Shown here in pieces: positions 14,633-17,743 of a DNA stretch of 17,743 nt (its first letter is position 1; each line of letters begins with the position of its first letter). This DNA is from JAGNZR01 sp051652785. GTDB taxonomy: Bacteria > Fusobacteriota > Fusobacteriia > Fusobacteriales > Fusobacteriaceae. The notes beneath the pieces were generated by a model. That model searched no databases. It saw only the letters and a program-made list of their open reading frames with translations, and was not told the origin of the DNA. Both the position numbers and the translations under genes were made by a program. The DNA lies in the NCBI GenBank assembly GCA_051652785.1, contig JBOFUX010000014.1:1-17743 (forward strand), given 5' to 3'.

Positions 14633-16660
14633 ATGGCACAAACACAACTGTTGTATTTAGGAGTAGTTGGGGGGCTAATATCACTGTTAGCCGCATATTT
14701 ATATTCAAGAAAGGTTGAATCATATCAAATAGACATTCCTAAAGTTGCAGAAATAACATCTGCAATAAGAGAAGGAGCTATGGCATTTTTAACGGCAGAA
14801 TATAAAATATTAATATGGTTTGTAGCAGTATTAGCTATTTTATTAGGAATATTTTTAAATATAAAAATAGCATCTACATTTATATTAGGAGCGTTTGTTT
14901 CTGCATTAGCAGGGAATTTAGGAATGAGAATAGCAACTAAGGCAAATGGAAGGACAGCTATTGCAGCAAAAAATGGAGGATTATCTAAAGCGTTAGATGT
15001 AGCTTTTGCTGGTGGTGCTGTTATGGGACTTACAGTGGTAGGACTTGGAATAATAGGACTTTCAGTTTTATTTTTAATATTTGGAATGACTCCAATATCT
15101 GTACAAATTATAACTGGATTTGGAATGGGAGCATCATCTATTGCACTTTTTGCAAGAGTTGGAGGGGGAATATATACTAAAGCTGCAGATGTAGGAGCAG
15201 ATTTAGTAGGAAAAGTTGAGGCAGGAATACCTGAAGATGATCCTAGAAACCCAGCAACAATTGCTGATAATGTAGGAGATAATGTAGGAGACGTAGCTGG
15301 AATGGGAGCTGACCTTTTTGAATCTTATGTAGGTTCTATAATAGCAGCTATTGCAATAGCTTTTACAACAAGAGTAATTTCAGGAGTGGAAGTTACAGAA
15401 ACACTAAGAATGAATTTAGTAATAGCGCCACTTATGATTTCAGCATTTGGAGTTTTAGCTTCAATTTTAGCAACACTAACAGTGAGAACAGAGGATCCAA
15501 GTGCTGTCTATCATAAACTAGAGTACGGGACAAGAATAGCTGGAATATTAACATTAATAGGGGCTTTTGGAATAATAAAGTACTTGAAATTACCCCTAGG
15601 TATTTTTGGCGCAATAGTTTCAGGATTAGTTTCAGGATTAATAATTGCTTATTTTACAGGTCTTTATACAGATATAGGAAAAAAATCTGTAAATAGAATT
15701 TCAGATGCTGCTGCAACAGGACCAGCAACGACAATAATTGAAGGATTAGCAGTAGGAATGGAATCAACTGTTGCTCCTATACTAGTAATTTCAGCAGCAA
15801 TTATTTCATCTTATAAATTTGCAGGATTGTATGGGATAGCTGTAGCAGCAGTAGGAATGCTAGCGACTACAGGAATGGTAGTTGCTGTTGATGCTTATGG
15901 TCCAGTTGCAGATAATGCTGGTGGAATAGCAGAAATGGCAGGACTTCCTCCTGAAGTAAGAGAATGTACAGATAAATTGGATGCGGTTGGAAATTCTACA
16001 GCAGCAGTGGGAAAAGGTTTTGCAATAGGGTCTGCTGCATTAACAGCACTATCTTTATTTGCAGCTTATAAATCAGCAATAGAAATTAGAACTGGAGAAA
16101 TTTTTGTAATAGATATAGTTAATCCAAATGTAATTGTAGGATTGTTTATAGGTGGAATGTTAACTTTCTTATTTTCAGCTTTAACAATGACTGCAGTAGG
16201 AAAAGCAGCAATGGAAATGGTAGAAGAAGTAAGAAGACAATTTAGAGAAATTCCAGGAATTTTAGAAGGAACAGGGAAACCAGATTATAAAAGGTGTGTT
16301 GAAATTTCAACAAAATCATCTCTTAAAGAAATGGTATTGCCAGGAGTTCTAGCTATTCTTGTACCAGTAATAGTAGGATTATGGTCAGTTGAAGCATTAG
16401 GTGGTCTTTTAGCTGGAGCTCTGGTTACAGGTATTTTAATGGCTATTATGATGGCAAATGCAGGAGGAGCTTGGGATAATTCTAAAAAACAAATAGAATC
16501 AGGATATAAAGGGGATAAAAAAGGCTCCGACAGACATAAGGCAGCAGTTGTTGGTGATACAGTTGGGGATCCTTTTAAGGATACTTCAGGCCCATCTCTT
16601 AATATATTAATAAAATTGATGACTATTGTTTCACTGGTTTTAGTTCCTTTATTTGTATAG
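14633..16660 (+). CDS. hppA: K+-dependent membrane pyrophosphatase, probably Na+-translocating
   Basis: 675 residues with about 16 predicted membrane helices. The enzyme hydrolyses pyrophosphate and pumps ions across the inner membrane. The substrate site is intact: DVGADLVGKVEAGIPEDDPR (187-206), DNVGDNVGDVAGMGADLFES (212-231) and the late GDTVGDPFKDTSGPSLN (641-656). GNSTAAVGKG (453-462) has Ala at the position that is Lys in K+-independent enzymes, so K+ activation is expected. D227/E230 correspond to D243/E246 of the Thermotoga maritima Na+ pump, and K661 matches its K707. This favours Na+ (or Na+/H+) transport, fitting fusobacterial sodium energetics. The start at 14633 follows GGAGG (14622-14626); an upstream TTG in frame at 14561 coincides with the promoter -35 and is rejected. 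Confidence 0.95.
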   Translation: MAQTQLLYLGVVGGLISLLAAYLYSRKVESYQIDIPKVAEITSAIREGAMAFLTAEYKILIWFVAVLAILLGIFLNIKIASTFILGAFVSALAGNLGMRIATKANGRTAIAAKNGGLSKALDVAFAGGAVMGLTVVGLGIIGLSVLFLIFGMTPISVQIITGFGMGASSIALFARVGGGIYTKAADVGADLVGKVEAGIPEDDPRNPATIADNVGDNVGDVAGMGADLFESYVGSIIAAIAIAFTTRVISGVEVTETLRMNLVIAPLMISAFGVLASILATLTVRTEDPSAVYHKLEYGTRIAGILTLIGAFGIIKYLKLPLGIFGAIVSGLVSGLIIAYFTGLYTDIGKKSVNRISDAAATGPATTIIEGLAVGMESTVAPILVISAAIISSYKFAGLYGIAVAAVGMLATTGMVVAVDAYGPVADNAGGIAEMAGLPPEVRECTDKLDAVGNSTAAVGKGFAIGSAALTALSLFAAYKSAIEIRTGEIFVIDIVNPNVIVGLFIGGMLTFLFSALTMTAVGKAAMEMVEEVRRQFREIPGILEGTGKPDYKRCVEISTKSSLKEMVLPGVLAILVPVIVGLWSVEALGGLLAGALVTGILMAIMMANAGGAWDNSKKQIESGYKGDKKGSDRHKAAVVGDTVGDPFKDTSGPSLNILIKLMTIVSLVLVPLFV

Positions 16661-16830
16661 AAGATTAAATAAAAAATTAAGTAATAAAAAAAATATTTAT
16701 AATATATTTAATTTAATAATAACTGCTCAGTAAAAAAATTATAATTTTCATTAAAAAGAAACAATATTTTTTTAAATAAAAAAAGTTATTTTTCAACTCG
16801 TGTTGTTAAGAAATAAAATATGAAATTAAT

Positions 16831-16879
16831 ATAGAGACTCTTAAAGAAAAATTTTTTCTTTAAGAGTCTCTATTGTTTT
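16831..16879 (+). terminator. Long intrinsic terminator downstream of hppA
   Basis: Bases 16831-16850 (ATAGAGACTCTTAAAGAAAA) pair perfectly over 20 bp with 16854-16873 around a 3-base loop. TTGTTTTA follows. It is 170 bases after the hppA stop, with only AT-rich sequence between. The inner A/T part of the stem would also work in the opposite direction. Confidence 0.85.
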
Positions 16880-17008
16880 ACTGATATTATAACAGATTAA
16901 AATACTAATGCTTAAAATTAAAATGTTAAAAGCTAAATTGAATATGAATAACTCTAATAGTACAAGCAACCATTAACTAATGACTTAAAAAAAACTAAAT
17001 TATTAAGA

Positions 17009-17303
17009 GTAAAAAGCAATAAATCTTTAGCGAGACAAATGCGAATAATTTACTGAAAATACTAGAAATATATTTTGATATTTTAAAATTTTTTATTGAC
17101 CAGAATGTAACTTTTGGACAATAATTTAGTTGAAAGAGACATTAGAATGATAAAATTTAAATAAAAAATATTTGGTATTTTTAGACGCGAAGATAGTATT
17201 GATTATTTATGTAGAATCAAAAGTTATATTTTTATTATAAAAAAAGTAATCGTGCCATAAAAATGGAAAAATATTATTTTAGAAGTCTATTCTATTTTTG
17301 CAT
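17009..17303 (+). pseudogene. Decayed IS66-family transposase, carboxy-terminal remnant
   Basis: Translated across frames, this segment gives the end of an IS66-type DDE transposase. One frame reads NNLLKILEIYFDILKFF-DQNVTF (17044-17115). After a one-base frameshift near 17116 it continues DNNLVERDIRMIKFK, then a stop at 17162-17164 where the family normally has Gln in a KQK motif, then KIFGIFRRE and YLCRIKSYI up to about 17231. The match is to the family pattern NNLAERDIRMIKVKQKISG...FCRIRSYIST, in which the Glu is the third catalytic residue. A second frameshift near 17035 joins a Lys/Ser-rich segment (VKSNKSLARQ) that resembles the usual KQSK linker, and similarity may reach back to about 16961. 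A stop at 17258 precedes a further degraded tail. No start, no amino-terminal part and no terminal repeats were found, so it is a relic. Confidence 0.82.
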
Positions 17304-17713
17304 GATTTTTTTATTTTTTGAGTATAGAAGAATTTTACTCCTGAGTAGTTACTGTTAATTAATAATAATATTTTTTATTTTCGTATTTATTTTTCAAATT
17401 AATGGATATATAAGTTTTAAATGGTATCTTTACTATAATTATAGGTACCATAGTGTCATTATAAAACACTTATAAATAACTATCTATAAAGAGCTTTACA
17501 ATATAAAAAATAATTATAAATCGTTTTTATATTATGAATATATTTTATAAAAAATAAAAAATAAAAATTATTAAAAAAGTATTTTTATAAATGTTTTTTT
17601 ATTAAAAAAAAAAGTATAAAAAAATTTATACTTTAAAATCTAATATTTTGATGGTTTTATATAAATTTAAAATTTTTAATTTTTGAGAAAATATAATTCA
17701 TTAGTGAAAAAAA
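17304..17713. other. Gene-free, extremely AT-rich tract
   Basis: No coding region is supported on either strand. It is dominated by A and T runs, which could be intrinsically curved. Two hairpins are visible: ATGGTATC/GGTACCAT (17421-17428 with 17444-17451, one G-U pair, no T run), and AAAGTATAAA/TTTATACTTT (17611-17620 with 17625-17634), which is preceded by a long A run and so would look like a terminator only on the - strand. The tract leads directly into the promoter at the window edge. Confidence 0.6.
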
Positions 17714-17742
17714 TTGACAAAAAAAATAAAGTGTCGTATAAT
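17714..17742 (+). promoter_or_regulatory. Perfect-consensus sigma70 promoter at the right edge
   Basis: TTGACA (17714-17719) and TATAAT (17737-17742) both match consensus at all six positions, with an optimal 17-base spacer and A/T-tract sequence upstream. Its transcript starts outside the window. Such strength is typical of rRNA, tRNA or ribosomal-protein operons, but the target cannot be seen. Confidence 0.85.
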
Positions 17743-17743
17743 T

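Noticed and set aside
16661..16830. Small genes or regulatory RNA between hppA and its terminator
   Set aside because: Only A/T-rich sequence with short self-complementary words such as AAAATTATAATTTT; no frame, ribosome-binding site or structured element was convincing.
1..17743. CRISPR array, prophage or defence island
   Set aside because: No regularly spaced repeats, integrase, or defence-type protein motifs were seen; apart from the IS66 relic the content is housekeeping.

Overview
The window is AT-rich, every gene is on the + strand, and the gene order is a classic bacterial one. The candidate host is a member of the Fusobacteriota (Fusobacterium, Cetobacterium, Ilyobacter or Propionigenium type). 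This rests on strong A/T codon bias, non-coding DNA that is almost all A and T, a Gram-negative style SI3-like insertion in RpoC, and a K+-dependent, probably Na+-pumping, membrane pyrophosphatase. The genus cannot be fixed from sequence reading alone.

Layout. Bases 1-58 are the 3' end of a 5S rRNA gene, closed by a perfect 20-bp hairpin terminator (71-118). A strong sigma70-type promoter (167-195) then opens the transcription and translation cluster: rpmG (TTG start, missed by a 60-residue cutoff), tRNA-Trp(CCA), secE, nusG, rplK, rplA, rplJ and rplL. Two RNA control elements are visible: a hairpin just before rplA that resembles an L1 binding site, and a canonical L10 leader ending in an attenuator-like hairpin before rplJ. 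A terminator-like hairpin follows rplL, and an extended -10 promoter behind it probably gives rpoB-rpoC independent transcription. The two RNA polymerase genes are separated by a long hairpin that is not a terminator. A terminator follows rpoC.

The second block is yicC, gmk, rpoZ and apbE, tightly spaced and probably cotranscribed. It links an RNA-turnover protein, guanylate kinase and the RNA polymerase omega subunit to a lipoprotein flavin transferase whose usual GG(N/D) flavin-site motif is replaced. hppA has its own promoter (TTGAAA-N17-TATAAT) and encodes a 675-residue membrane pyrophosphatase.

The last 1.08 kb has no intact gene. It holds a 20-bp terminator, a frameshifted and stop-containing C-terminal remnant of an IS66-type transposase, and an extremely AT-rich tract. 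At the extreme right edge is a perfect consensus promoter (TTGACA-N17-TATAAT) whose target lies outside the window. No CRISPR array, intact mobile element or evidently new multi-gene system is present. The most useful new observations are the IS66 relic, the RNA regulatory structures and the atypical ApbE.
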